From Leptospira sp. (lineage in GTDB: Bacteria > Spirochaetota > Leptospiria > Leptospirales > Leptospiraceae): DNA of 64,000 nt. The notes under the pieces are model-generated. The model was given only the letters and a program-made list of their open reading frames with translations, had not been told where the DNA came from and did no database searches. The DNA is taken from assembly GCA_016742255.1 (NCBI GenBank), contig JACVCB010000007.1, forward strand, positions 90,965 through 154,964. The letters run 5' to 3'. Position numbers and translations under genes: made by a program. Of the stretch, positions 56,684 to 64,000 are shown piece by piece. Position 1 is the first letter of the stretch, and each line of letters starts with the position of its first letter.

Positions 56684-56710
56684 CAGTGGAATTAGAAAAT
56701 AGTTCCACTG
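56684..56710 (+). repeat. Hairpin between the acyl-CoA dehydrogenase gene and pabA
   Basis: Perfect 8-bp arms CAGTGGAA (56684-56691) and TTCCACTG (56703-56710) with an 11-base loop, ending 13 bases before the pabA start. There is no T-run, so it may affect mRNA stability or translation rather than terminate. Confidence 0.5.
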
Positions 56711-56723
56711 TTCCTATCCTAGT

Positions 56724-57293
56724 ATGTTTTTACTCATCGATAACTACGACTCTTTCACTTACATATTATTCCAATACTTAACCAAAATCGCACCAACAAC
56801 TGTAATGCGAAATGATGAAAATTTACCTTTGGATACGTTGCAAAAATACCAAGCAGTTGTTCTTTCTCCTGGACCTGGTTTACCAAAAACTTCTGGGAAA
56901 CTCATGTCACATTTTGTTACTTTGTATCCGAAAGTTCCGATTCTTGGAATTTGTCTCGGCCACCAAACGATTGCGGAAACCTTTGGAGCAAAATTAGAAC
57001 AAACGAAAGAAATATACCATGGACGGCCTTCTCCCATCGAACACAATGGTGATGGTATTTTTAAAAACATCCCTAACCAGTTTTTAGCTAACCGTTACCA
57101 TTCTTGGGCAGTCTCAAAACTGGAATTTCCAAACGAATTGGAAGTGACAGCAGAAACGAAAGATGGTGTGATCATGGGGATTCGTCACAGAAAATGGAGA
57201 AAAGTCTTCGGGGTTCAGTTTCATCCTGAATCCATCCTCACTGAATATGGGGAAACCGTGCTTCGTAACTTCTATGAGGAAGTTCATTCATGA
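56724..57293 (+). CDS. pabA: Class I glutamine amidotransferase (PabA/TrpG-like)
   Basis: The 189 residues are a second PabA/TrpG homologue in the window. The nucleophile is C77 in GICLGHQT and the His-Glu pair lies in [17 protein letters not shown] is the oxyanion strand. Because a TrpG is next to trpE at 34052, this one may serve aminodeoxychorismate synthase in folate synthesis, but no pabB is nearby, so the symbol is provisional. It overlaps the ABC exporter by four bases (ATGA), an unusual partner. Confidence 0.75.
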   Translation: MFLLIDNYDSFTYILFQYLTKIAPTTVMRNDENLPLDTLQKYQAVVLSPGPGLPKTSGKLMSHFVTLYPKVPILGICLGHQTIAETFGAKLEQTKEIYHGRPSPIEHNGDGIFKNIPNQFLANRYHSWAVSKLEFPNELEVTAETKDGVIMGIRHRKWRKVFGVQFHPESILTEYGETVLRNFYEEVHS

Positions 57294-59185
57294 AATATTT
57301 TTTTAGATTATTGAGTTATAGCGTTCATTATAAACAAAGATTTGTTTTGGGACTTGTTTTTGCTCTCTTAACAGCCGTACTCAATGGAATTTCGTTAACT
57401 GCACTCATTCCTCTTTTTGATTCACTCGGTAGTGATAAGAACAATCGTTTTCATTTGGATTTAACTTTACCTGAAAAAACCATATTAGTTCAGGAAGTTT
57501 TACTGGGTGAAGATAGTTTAGATGGATTGGAAAGAATCAAACGATTGATCATCTCTGCCAAACTCCAAATCAATACTTATACAGAAAACATGGAACCCAA
57601 GGAAGTAGTTTGGGCAGTTTGTATTGCAGTGTTTCCACTGTATCTTTTGAAATTGGGAACCTATTTATTATCTGTTTATTGTATTGCCACAGCTGGTTAT
57701 AAAGCGGTTCGAGATATACGGCAAGAGTTATTCCAAAAGGTACAAAAATTACCTCTCACGTATTTTTATAAAGAGAAAACAGGGCTTATCATGAGCCGTG
57801 TGATCAATGATGCAGAAATTGTAGCAGCTGTGATTTCGAGTAATTTACGTGATGCGGTTATCAATTTCTTCTATGTGTTAACTCATTTAGTGATTTTAAT
57901 TTATCTAAATTCAGATCTTTTGATCCTCGCTTGTTTGACAGTTCCTGTTGTGATATTGCCAGTTACTTTGTTCACGAGAAAAATTTCTTCATCTACAGCT
58001 AGATTCCAAGAGAAAATAGCAGATCTCAATGGGCATATCCAAGAGTTTATTTCTGGTATCAAAGTCATTCGTACCTTTCGACAAGAAAAACAAGACCTTA
58101 AAAAGTTTGATAATATCAATTATAAAGTTTATAGAAGGACATTTAAAGGTCAATTTTACTTACAAATGGCACCTAGCCTTGTTGAATTAACATCATCCAT
58201 TGTAGTTCTCGGATATTTTGCGTTAGGTGCCAAATTTATCTATTCAGGTAAATTCACTCAAGGTGAGTTTATGGCATTTCTTTTAACTTTATTATTTTTA
58301 ATGAGGCCACTCACTCAACTTTCACAAATGGTAGGAAAAATCACCCAAGCTAATTCTGCCGGGAAACGAATTTTTGAAATCATCGATCGTGACCCAGAAG
58401 TGATTGAACATGGTGATGAAACAGTTCTCGAAAAAATCACAGAGGGAATCAAATTTGAAAATATCCATTTTTCTTATCCTGGAACCAACCAGGAAGTTCT
58501 CAAAGGAATCAATTTAGATATCAAACTTGGCGAAACCTATGCATTTGTAGGAACAAGTGGTTCTGGAAAATCCACAATGATGGATTTAATTCCTCGTTTT
58601 TTTGATCCAACTGCAGGACAGATCAAAATTGATGGGATTGATATCAAACAATACTCCCTCAAATCACTTCGTAAAAAAATAGGAATTGTGACCCAAGAAA
58701 TTTTCCTCTTCCACGGAACCATTGCTGAAAACATCGCATACGGAACTGGAGCTGCTACAAGAAAAGAAGTGGTAAGAGCTGCTCGATTGGCGAATGCACA
58801 TGATTTTATCACCAAAATGGAAAACGGATATGATACCATGATTGGTGTACGTGGATTAGATTTGAGTGGTGGACAAAGGCAACGTTTAGTCATTGCTCGA
58901 GCATTATTACGAAATGCTGAAATTATGATTTTAGACGAAGCAACTAGTGCTCTTGATGCTGAATCGGAACGTTTGGTGAGCCGAGCTCTCGAAAGACTAT
59001 TCCAAAATCGTACAACATTTATTATTGCACATCGATTATCGACCGTAAGGCGAATTAAAAACATAGTTGTCATCGAAGAAGGTGAGATCAAGGAACAAGG
59101 GGATCACGATTCTTTACTCGAACAAAATGGTATTTATAAAAAACTATATGATAGTCAATTTGCAGATGCGGAGATCCAAATATGA
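57290..59185 (+). CDS. ABC transporter, fused permease and ATPase (MsbA-like exporter)
   Basis: The 631-residue half-transporter has an N-terminal membrane domain with about six segments (residues 1-350) and a C-terminal ATPase with Walker [13 protein letters not shown]-loop VTQEIFLF, signature LSGGQRQR, Walker [13 protein letters not shown] and the H-loop [10 protein letters not shown] large insert between the first membrane helices (about 50-105) is more than in typical MsbA. The substrate may be lipid A, another lipid, or a peptide. It starts within pabA and overlaps the response regulator by four bases, so all three are coupled. Confidence 0.87.
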   Translation: MKYFFRLLSYSVHYKQRFVLGLVFALLTAVLNGISLTALIPLFDSLGSDKNNRFHLDLTLPEKTILVQEVLLGEDSLDGLERIKRLIISAKLQINTYTENMEPKEVVWAVCIAVFPLYLLKLGTYLLSVYCIATAGYKAVRDIRQELFQKVQKLPLTYFYKEKTGLIMSRVINDAEIVAAVISSNLRDAVINFFYVLTHLVILIYLNSDLLILACLTVPVVILPVTLFTRKISSSTARFQEKIADLNGHIQEFISGIKVIRTFRQEKQDLKKFDNINYKVYRRTFKGQFYLQMAPSLVELTSSIVVLGYFALGAKFIYSGKFTQGEFMAFLLTLLFLMRPLTQLSQMVGKITQANSAGKRIFEIIDRDPEVIEHGDETVLEKITEGIKFENIHFSYPGTNQEVLKGINLDIKLGETYAFVGTSGSGKSTMMDLIPRFFDPTAGQIKIDGIDIKQYSLKSLRKKIGIVTQEIFLFHGTIAENIAYGTGAATRKEVVRAARLANAHDFITKMENGYDTMIGVRGLDLSGGQRQRLVIARALLRNAEIMILDEATSALDAESERLVSRALERLFQNRTTFIIAHRLSTVRRIKNIVVIEEGEIKEQGDHDSLLEQNGIYKKLYDSQFADAEIQI

Positions 59186-59583
59186 AAAAAGTGCTAATTG
59201 TTGATGATAATGACCGCTATGCGAATAATCTTAAATTATATTTGGATGCTAAAAAAATTAATTCCGATAGAGCCGTTGATGCAAAACAAGGATGGGAATT
59301 ATTTACTAACTCCAACGATTACGACATGATCATCTCTGATGTCACAATGGAAACTCAAACTTCTGGATTGTGGATGATGCGTAAAATTTACAAATCAGGA
59401 TACAAAGGAATAATGGTAATAGCATCCACAGGATTTGATGTCTCGGGAGTGATGCCTTTTTCTTCTATTTTTTTATCTTGGTTTTGTGGATTACATTGGA
59501 TGATCCCAAAGGTTCCACTCAAACAAGGAACGGTGGAATGGGTTCCCACCATTCTCTCAAAGGGTAAAACTACTCCTTTCTAG
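59182..59583 (+). CDS. Single-domain response regulator
   Basis: The 133-residue protein is a receiver domain only. It has the acidic pair D8-D9 (VDDND), the phosphoacceptor D53 in ISDVTM and a Ser/Thr switch in IASTGFD. The expected Lys lies in [10 protein letters not shown]. There is no output domain, so it may work by protein contact. The C-terminal helix region is altered: [15 protein letters not shown] is unusually hydrophobic and could mark membrane or partner contact. It overlaps the ABC exporter gene by four bases and the convergent HEAT gene by 14. Confidence 0.82.
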   Translation: MKKVLIVDDNDRYANNLKLYLDAKKINSDRAVDAKQGWELFTNSNDYDMIISDVTMETQTSGLWMMRKIYKSGYKGIMVIASTGFDVSGVMPFSSIFLSWFCGLHWMIPKVPLKQGTVEWVPTILSKGKTTPF

Positions 59584-61444
59584 GAACTTTAATTTCTTCA
59601 ATTGGATTAAACAAGTTTTTGTGTTTTCCTTTTTTTAACTGAGAATACTTTCCTGAATTTCCATCACTGCCTAATTGTTTTACTTCTATGATATCAATTT
59701 TTGGATAAAACACCCAGCCAGTGACAAACGCACTTCTTGCTCCAGGTAAAGTCGATTCCATTTTCATTTGGATGTATTTATCAGTGACTATGTCTTCACC
59801 AATCCGAACAGCGAATTCTTTTTTGGTTTCTGATAGGATGAGACCAATTTCTTTATTTTTAATATAAGATAAAGGAATGGATCTTTCGTTAGGTTCTGAT
59901 CTTAGATAATCATCTTCTATAAGGATGATCGCATACTTTCCAAATGCTTTTCTTCGAAGGAGTGCTTCCCCAATCCGTTTTGTGAACTTTTCATCAGTTA
60001 AAGATTCATTCAATCGAATCAAAGCAAAAGTTGCGGAAAGAGAAGGATTTTTGCTAATTTCATCGATCGCCATCATGGTTAATGTAGGTTCTTCTGTAGC
60101 CACACGTTCTAAGATTCGTAAACTCTCTCGGCTACCATGTATAGCAAGTGCTTCGATTGCTGCCTCTTTGATTTCTTGTTCTGGTGATTTTAAAAATTTA
60201 GCAAAAATTTCAACATCAGCATCTAATTTATGATAGGCGAGACCACGTAAAGCACCAGAAACTATGACTACGTATTCAGATGCAATCCCTTGTGTTAAAA
60301 TTAATTCACGGCCTGCTGGATCTTTAGTTTTTCCAAGTCCTTCAAAGCTGACAGCTATCACTTCTGGGTCTTCTGCTTTTGTCCCTGCAATAAAATAGGT
60401 TAAGGAACGTTTATCGCCAATGTCAGATAGAGCTTTGTATGCTGCAGGACGAACTTGGTAACCATCTTTATCTATTGCGGATTGTAAGGTAACACGACCA
60501 GCCTTCAATCGGCCAAGGGCAAGGGCCGCCGCAGATCGAACTCTTGGAATGGGATGAGTTGCGAGAATTTTTTCAAGATTTTTTGGCTTACGATAGTATT
60601 CCCATCGAAATACCTGAACAAGTCCATTTCGAATTTGTTCTGTATATTCTTTGTCTTTTTTCTCTTCATCAGAAAGGACTTCATCCTCTTCCTTCTTAAC
60701 CAATTCATTGATCTGTTCCGTCGCCTTCCCAGTAACTTTGGATTTGCGATTCAATCGTTTGATAGAAATTTTATTGGAGGAATCTTCTTTTTTAACAGTT
60801 ACCTGTTCTGGTTTTTTGGAAGTTTGAGTGTCAGTATTGATAAGAATAGGATCTTCTGTTCCTGTTTTGGTTTCAGGTTCAGCAATATCTCTTCCTTGGT
60901 TATAATTATTGGAATCTGATCTTAGATTACGGATTGCATTTTGAATTCCTATCGCTTTAGGACTATATTGTTGTAATGACTCTAATATAACTCCTAATTC
61001 ACGAGAAACTCGTCCAATTGTTGGTCCATCAAAATCATTTGGTGTACTATCGATAAGGGATTGGTTTGTTTGAATGAGTTCAGGTAACCTAGTGATCACA
61101 TTAGGTAAATCTTCTTCCAAATAGGCAGCAGCTTGCATTTCTTTATCAACTGCTTCACCTACGGTTTTTTTGCTATCAGCACGTAAAGCAATATTTTCAC
61201 CAAACTCTAATAATGCGATAGATCGATGTGCTTCTTCAATAAAAGAATCATATTTTCGATTATTCGTAACAGGAATGACAACATCTTTGGTTTTATGTGG
61301 ATCTAAATCACTCCCTTGGTATTCGCGATACTTTGGAGAAACATCTGTTAATTGGAAGGGTTTTGAAGTTGTACAACTGATGAAAAAGAGTAAGACCACC
61401 CACAAACTGCTTTTCCAAATTATGTCTTGACCCTTTTGAAACAT
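59570..61444 (-). CDS. HEAT-repeat lipoprotein
   Basis: Taking the ATG at 61444, the protein has 624 residues and a lipobox FISC at about residue 24; an ATG at 61462 would add six residues. The N-terminal 230 residues are of unknown fold, with Lys/Thr-rich linkers. From about 280 to 500 are alpha-helical HEAT-like repeats, e.g. [31 protein letters not shown] and [15 protein letters not shown]. The final part is beta-rich, perhaps SH3-like. Repeat proteins like this usually bind other proteins at the envelope. No function is assigned. Confidence 0.75.
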   Translation of the reverse strand: MFQKGQDIIWKSSLWVVLLFFISCTTSKPFQLTDVSPKYREYQGSDLDPHKTKDVVIPVTNNRKYDSFIEEAHRSIALLEFGENIALRADSKKTVGEAVDKEMQAAAYLEEDLPNVITRLPELIQTNQSLIDSTPNDFDGPTIGRVSRELGVILESLQQYSPKAIGIQNAIRNLRSDSNNYNQGRDIAEPETKTGTEDPILINTDTQTSKKPEQVTVKKEDSSNKISIKRLNRKSKVTGKATEQINELVKKEEDEVLSDEEKKDKEYTEQIRNGLVQVFRWEYYRKPKNLEKILATHPIPRVRSAAALALGRLKAGRVTLQSAIDKDGYQVRPAAYKALSDIGDKRSLTYFIAGTKAEDPEVIAVSFEGLGKTKDPAGRELILTQGIASEYVVIVSGALRGLAYHKLDADVEIFAKFLKSPEQEIKEAAIEALAIHGSRESLRILERVATEEPTLTMMAIDEISKNPSLSATFALIRLNESLTDEKFTKRIGEALLRRKAFGKYAIILIEDDYLRSEPNERSIPLSYIKNKEIGLILSETKKEFAVRIGEDIVTDKYIQMKMESTLPGARSAFVTGWVFYPKIDIIEVKQLGSDGNSGKYSQLKKGKHKNLFNPIEEIKVPRKE

Positions 61445-61485
61445 ATGATAGCCTACTTCCATACTTTGAATATCGGATACGTACT

Positions 61486-63144
61486 ATAAGTAAAATTAGC
61501 GGCAACCTCGCTGGTCTTAAGCCAAACCAGCTAAAAAAGTTAAAATCTCTCTCCGAAAGGCGACTTCGGGAGGATTCTATCATCTCTATGGAGCTCGCAA
61601 GGCTCGTTGGTGAGATTTCTGTTGAAATCGGAAGGCAAGTTGGCCTTCTCATTGAGAGGACGGGTTATGTCACCCATCTGATTGTTGGCAACGACCACTC
61701 CATCGAAATTCCCCATTTAGATCGTTACCGAGTTGCTCATTCACGCCTCCGTGGTCTTCGTTTATTCCATACGCATCTCAAGGAACAGCCGTTAAACCAA
61801 GAAGACTTGATGGACCTTGTTCTCAACCGTTTTGATTCTATCACAGCGGCATGTGTGGATAAAGATGGGATTCCAAAATTCTTTTTTTCGGCCTTTATCA
61901 ATCCAGACCCTGATGCAAAAGAACCTTGGATCCTTTCTCCCAAACAATACCCAGGCCAAATTAAATATGGATATTCGGATGAAGTAGAAGCACTCGAATC
62001 TGAATTCACAAAAAAAACATCCAACCTGAAGGAATCACAAAAAGAAAACCGCGCTTTCCTTGTGGGAGTTTATGACGTACGAAAAATGAAACGTTCTCCT
62101 GAACATTCCATGGCTGAATTAAAGGAACTGTGTCGTACAGCAGGGATTCACGTTGTAGATACATACATGCAAAAAAGAGATCCCGATCCCAGAACAGTTG
62201 TGGGAAAAGGAAAACTCCAAGAAATTATTTTAACTTCTGTTCACAAAGACATAGAACATTTAATTTTTGATTTGGAACTCACACCTTCTCAGGCGAAAAA
62301 AATCTCAGATGCTAGTGATTTAAAAATCATCGATCGTACCCAACTCATATTAGATATTTTCTCCAAAAATGCAAAGTCCCGCGATGGAAAATTACAAGTG
62401 GAACTTGCTCAACTTAAGTATCTGAAAAATCGACTCTCTGAATTGGATGATAACATGAGTCGCCTAACGGGTGGTATTGGTGGTAGAGGACCTGGAGAAA
62501 CCAAACTGGAAATTGGAAACAGGCGAGTGGAAGAAAAAATCAATCGTTTGGAAAATGAACTAAAAGACCTAAAACGAAGAAGGGAACTCAATCGTAAGTC
62601 TCGTTCCCGTAATGAAATACCGATCGTAGGAATTGTTGGTTACACCAATGCAGGGAAATCGACTCTTCTCAATGCACTTACGAATTCAACAGTGATTGCA
62701 GAAGACAAATTATTTGCAACCTTAGACCCAACCACAAGGCGTATTCGGTTTCCTGAAGAACGAGAGATCATCATCTCTGATACAGTAGGTTTTATCCATG
62801 ACCTGCCTCCCGATTTATCTCAAGCCTTTAAAGCTACCTTAGAGGAATTAGGTGATGCGGATTTATTATTACATGTTGTGGATGTGACCAATCCAAATTA
62901 CTCTGAGCAGATTGATGCAGTTGATACCATCCTCAATTCGTTACAATTAAATGAAATTCCGCGGATGGTTGTTTTTAATAAAGCGGATGGATTGGATGAA
63001 GAAACTTATGGCAATTTACAGAAAAATGGTTCTTTGTTAGTTTCTTCCATTACAAGGGAAGGGCTTTCAAAACTCCTTGATTTGATTGAATATGAAATTT
63101 GGAAAAAGAAGGAACAAAAACAGCTGGAAGTTACATCCAATTGA
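61486..63144 (+). CDS. hflX: GTPase HflX (start codon non-canonical or uncertain)
   Basis: HflX is a ribosome-associated GTPase that splits stalled ribosomes. The C-terminal GTPase domain has G1 [11 protein letters not shown]3 [10 protein letters not shown] and G4 NKAD; the HflX-specific [14 protein letters not shown] sits before it. The first ATG (61588) gives 518 residues, but the frame upstream encodes [19 protein letters not shown], which matches the conserved N-terminus of the long HflX form. No ATG, GTG or TTG lies upstream in frame, so ATA 61486 or ATT 61495 is the likely start (about 550 residues). A sequencing or frameshift cause is possible. It overlaps the STAS gene by 14 bases. 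Confidence 0.85.
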   Translation: MSKISGNLAGLKPNQLKKLKSLSERRLREDSIISMELARLVGEISVEIGRQVGLLIERTGYVTHLIVGNDHSIEIPHLDRYRVAHSRLRGLRLFHTHLKEQPLNQEDLMDLVLNRFDSITAACVDKDGIPKFFFSAFINPDPDAKEPWILSPKQYPGQIKYGYSDEVEALESEFTKKTSNLKESQKENRAFLVGVYDVRKMKRSPEHSMAELKELCRTAGIHVVDTYMQKRDPDPRTVVGKGKLQEIILTSVHKDIEHLIFDLELTPSQAKKISDASDLKIIDRTQLILDIFSKNAKSRDGKLQVELAQLKYLKNRLSELDDNMSRLTGGIGGRGPGETKLEIGNRRVEEKINRLENELKDLKRRRELNRKSRSRNEIPIVGIVGYTNAGKSTLLNALTNSTVIAEDKLFATLDPTTRRIRFPEEREIIISDTVGFIHDLPPDLSQAFKATLEELGDADLLLHVVDVTNPNYSEQIDAVDTILNSLQLNEIPRMVVFNKADGLDEETYGNLQKNGSLLVSSITREGLSKLLDLIEYEIWKKKEQKQLEVTSN

Positions 63145-63502
63145 GAATGGCTTCTTTTTTGGTATTGTAAATTTGCACTTTTTTGGGTAAATCCATCAGT
63201 TGGATTACGTTTTCTAAAAAGTGATTTAAGCCCCCAATTCTAATCTTTCCATTTTGTGTTTCAACAGTTTTAATGATACTGATGAGGGTTGCTACACCAA
63301 TGCTATTGATGTATTCCAATTGACTCAAATCTAAAATGATTTGGTAAATCCCATCTTCAAAAACAGAAGAGATACTTCGGTTGATTTCATATGCATTGGT
63401 ATTCGTGATTTGACCCACAAAGGAGACTACCTGCACGACTTCCCCTTTGATTTGGATGGATTCCGTTTCAATGATGAGGGAAGGGAAGGTAAACTTTGCC
63501 AT
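63131..63502 (-). CDS. STAS-domain protein (anti-sigma-factor antagonist-like)
   Basis: With the ATG at 63502 the protein has 123 residues; a start at 63535 overlaps the hom gene. It matches the STAS fold: [44 protein letters not shown] (the Ser in the INSIG turn is the usual phosphorylation site), and the NGKIRIGGL strand. Such proteins typically bind an anti-sigma factor or sit in a regulatory complex. The partner kinase is not in the window. It is four bases after the stop of the upstream homoserine dehydrogenase gene and so shares its transcript. Confidence 0.8.
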   Translation of the reverse strand: MAKFTFPSLIIETESIQIKGEVVQVVSFVGQITNTNAYEINRSISSVFEDGIYQIILDLSQLEYINSIGVATLISIIKTVETQNGKIRIGGLNHFLENVIQLMDLPKKVQIYNTKKEAILNWM

Positions 63503-63506
63503 GGGT

Positions 63507-64000
63507 TTAGAGGTTCTCCAATAACCGTATCGCAACTGTTTTTTGTTTGATGATGTCTTTCATCATATCAATTTCCACTAACGATTTTTGAAATTCACCT
63601 TCTGTTGCTGCATGGGTGACAACAATCACAGATACAGGTTCCGAAGAGGATTCCTTCTGTTGGACGGATGCAATTGAAATATTATGACGTCCTAAAATTT
63701 GGGAAATTTCAGCAAGTACACCTGGTTTGTCCACAGTAGAGAAACGTAGGTAGTATCGAACTAAATTCTCAGGTTCCGGAAATCGTTTTCCTTCTGGGAA
63801 AAGATTGTTTTCTTTTGCGATGTCTTTACTTCCTAATCGTGAGGCATAGTAAATGATATCTGAGAGAACAGCACTCGCTGTTGGCATTCCACCTGCTCCC
63901 TTACCTGTCATCATTCCAGAATCCGCTTCTTTTGTTTTGTAAAACACAGCATTGGATTCGTTCATCACATTTGCGAGTGGATGGTCGAGTGGTACAAGAG
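63507..64000 (-). CDS. hom: Homoserine dehydrogenase (5' part lies outside the window)
   Basis: The minus-strand frame is open from the right edge and encodes the C-terminal 164 residues. It has the dehydrogenase end [26 protein letters not shown] region and the family signature [17 protein letters not shown], then an ACT domain (about 90 residues, [26 protein letters not shown]) that binds threonine for feedback control. It makes homoserine for threonine and methionine synthesis. The full protein should be about 430 residues. It is followed by the STAS gene. Confidence 0.9.
   Translation of the reverse strand, partial: LVPLDHPLANVMNESNAVFYKTKEADSGMMTGKGAGGMPTASAVLSDIIYYASRLGSKDIAKENNLFPEGKRFPEPENLVRYYLRFSTVDKPGVLAEISQILGRHNISIASVQQKESSSEPVSVIVVTHAATEGEFQKSLVEIDMMKDIIKQKTVAIRLLENL

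Noticed and set aside
60505..60919. Frames on both strands within the HEAT-repeat lipoprotein region
   Set aside because: They are short shadow frames inside a long continuous coding frame with a lipobox and repeats.

Overview
This window looks like the replication-origin region of a Leptospira chromosome. The evidence is an AT-rich genome, the run dnaA, dnaN, recF, DciA-like (DUF721), gyrB, gyrA, spirochaete-style lipoprotein signal peptides that end in short lipoboxes, and a close match to the leptospiral outer-membrane lipoprotein LipL21 just downstream of gyrA. That gene order is the one I recall for sequenced Leptospira. I cannot assign a species from sequence alone. No rRNA, tRNA, CRISPR array, insertion sequence or prophage was seen, and no stretch over 300 bases lacks a gene.

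Layout. 1-1826 is the 5' part of mnmG (minus strand, cut by the window edge), divergent from ilvE-holB. 4074-12736 is the plus-strand replication cluster. The 246-bp gap between dnaA and dnaN has three DnaA-box-like nonamers of the form TTATCGACA, five direct copies of the hexamer GACATA and an AT-rich tract, and is my candidate for oriC. Next come a dus gene and a PilZ gene, a bidirectional terminator, and lipL21 on the minus strand. 15001-18534 holds an exported protein coupled to a P-loop/Fis-HTH protein, facing holA. 18586-23790 has Maf, an SDR reductase, a TsaC-like protein, and two divergent lipoprotein genes (CapA-like and alkaline-phosphatase-superfamily) whose 5' ends overlap. 23810-28014 is the minus-strand operon hslO-tsaE-tsaB-rnr. 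28090-34660 runs on the plus strand: GH42 beta-galactosidase, a conserved unknown, an inositol-monophosphatase-family protein, Fe superoxide dismutase and trpE-trpG. 34701-42449 has several envelope proteins of unknown function, cysE, a membrane protease operon and a DegT-family aminotransferase. 42600-51825 is mainly metabolic: adenosine-deaminase family, VOC and SnoaL-like proteins, an extradiol dioxygenase, an esterase, purB, fabG, an M23 peptidase and an enoyl-CoA hydratase. 51862-54217 pairs a receiver-like protein lacking its phospho-acceptor Asp with an EAL-domain protein. 54306-64000 has a GlsB-like membrane protein, yebC, an acyl-CoA dehydrogenase, a pabA-ABC exporter-response regulator operon, a HEAT-repeat lipoprotein, hflX, a STAS protein and the 3' part of homoserine dehydrogenase.

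Most of the window is ordinary core genome, packed tightly: about half of the convergent gene pairs overlap at their 3' ends. The points most worth a second look are the origin architecture together with an altered DNA-recognition motif in DnaA, two genes (hflX and a lipoprotein) whose evident N-termini lie upstream of any ATG/GTG/TTG start, and two divergent gene pairs with overlapping 5' ends.
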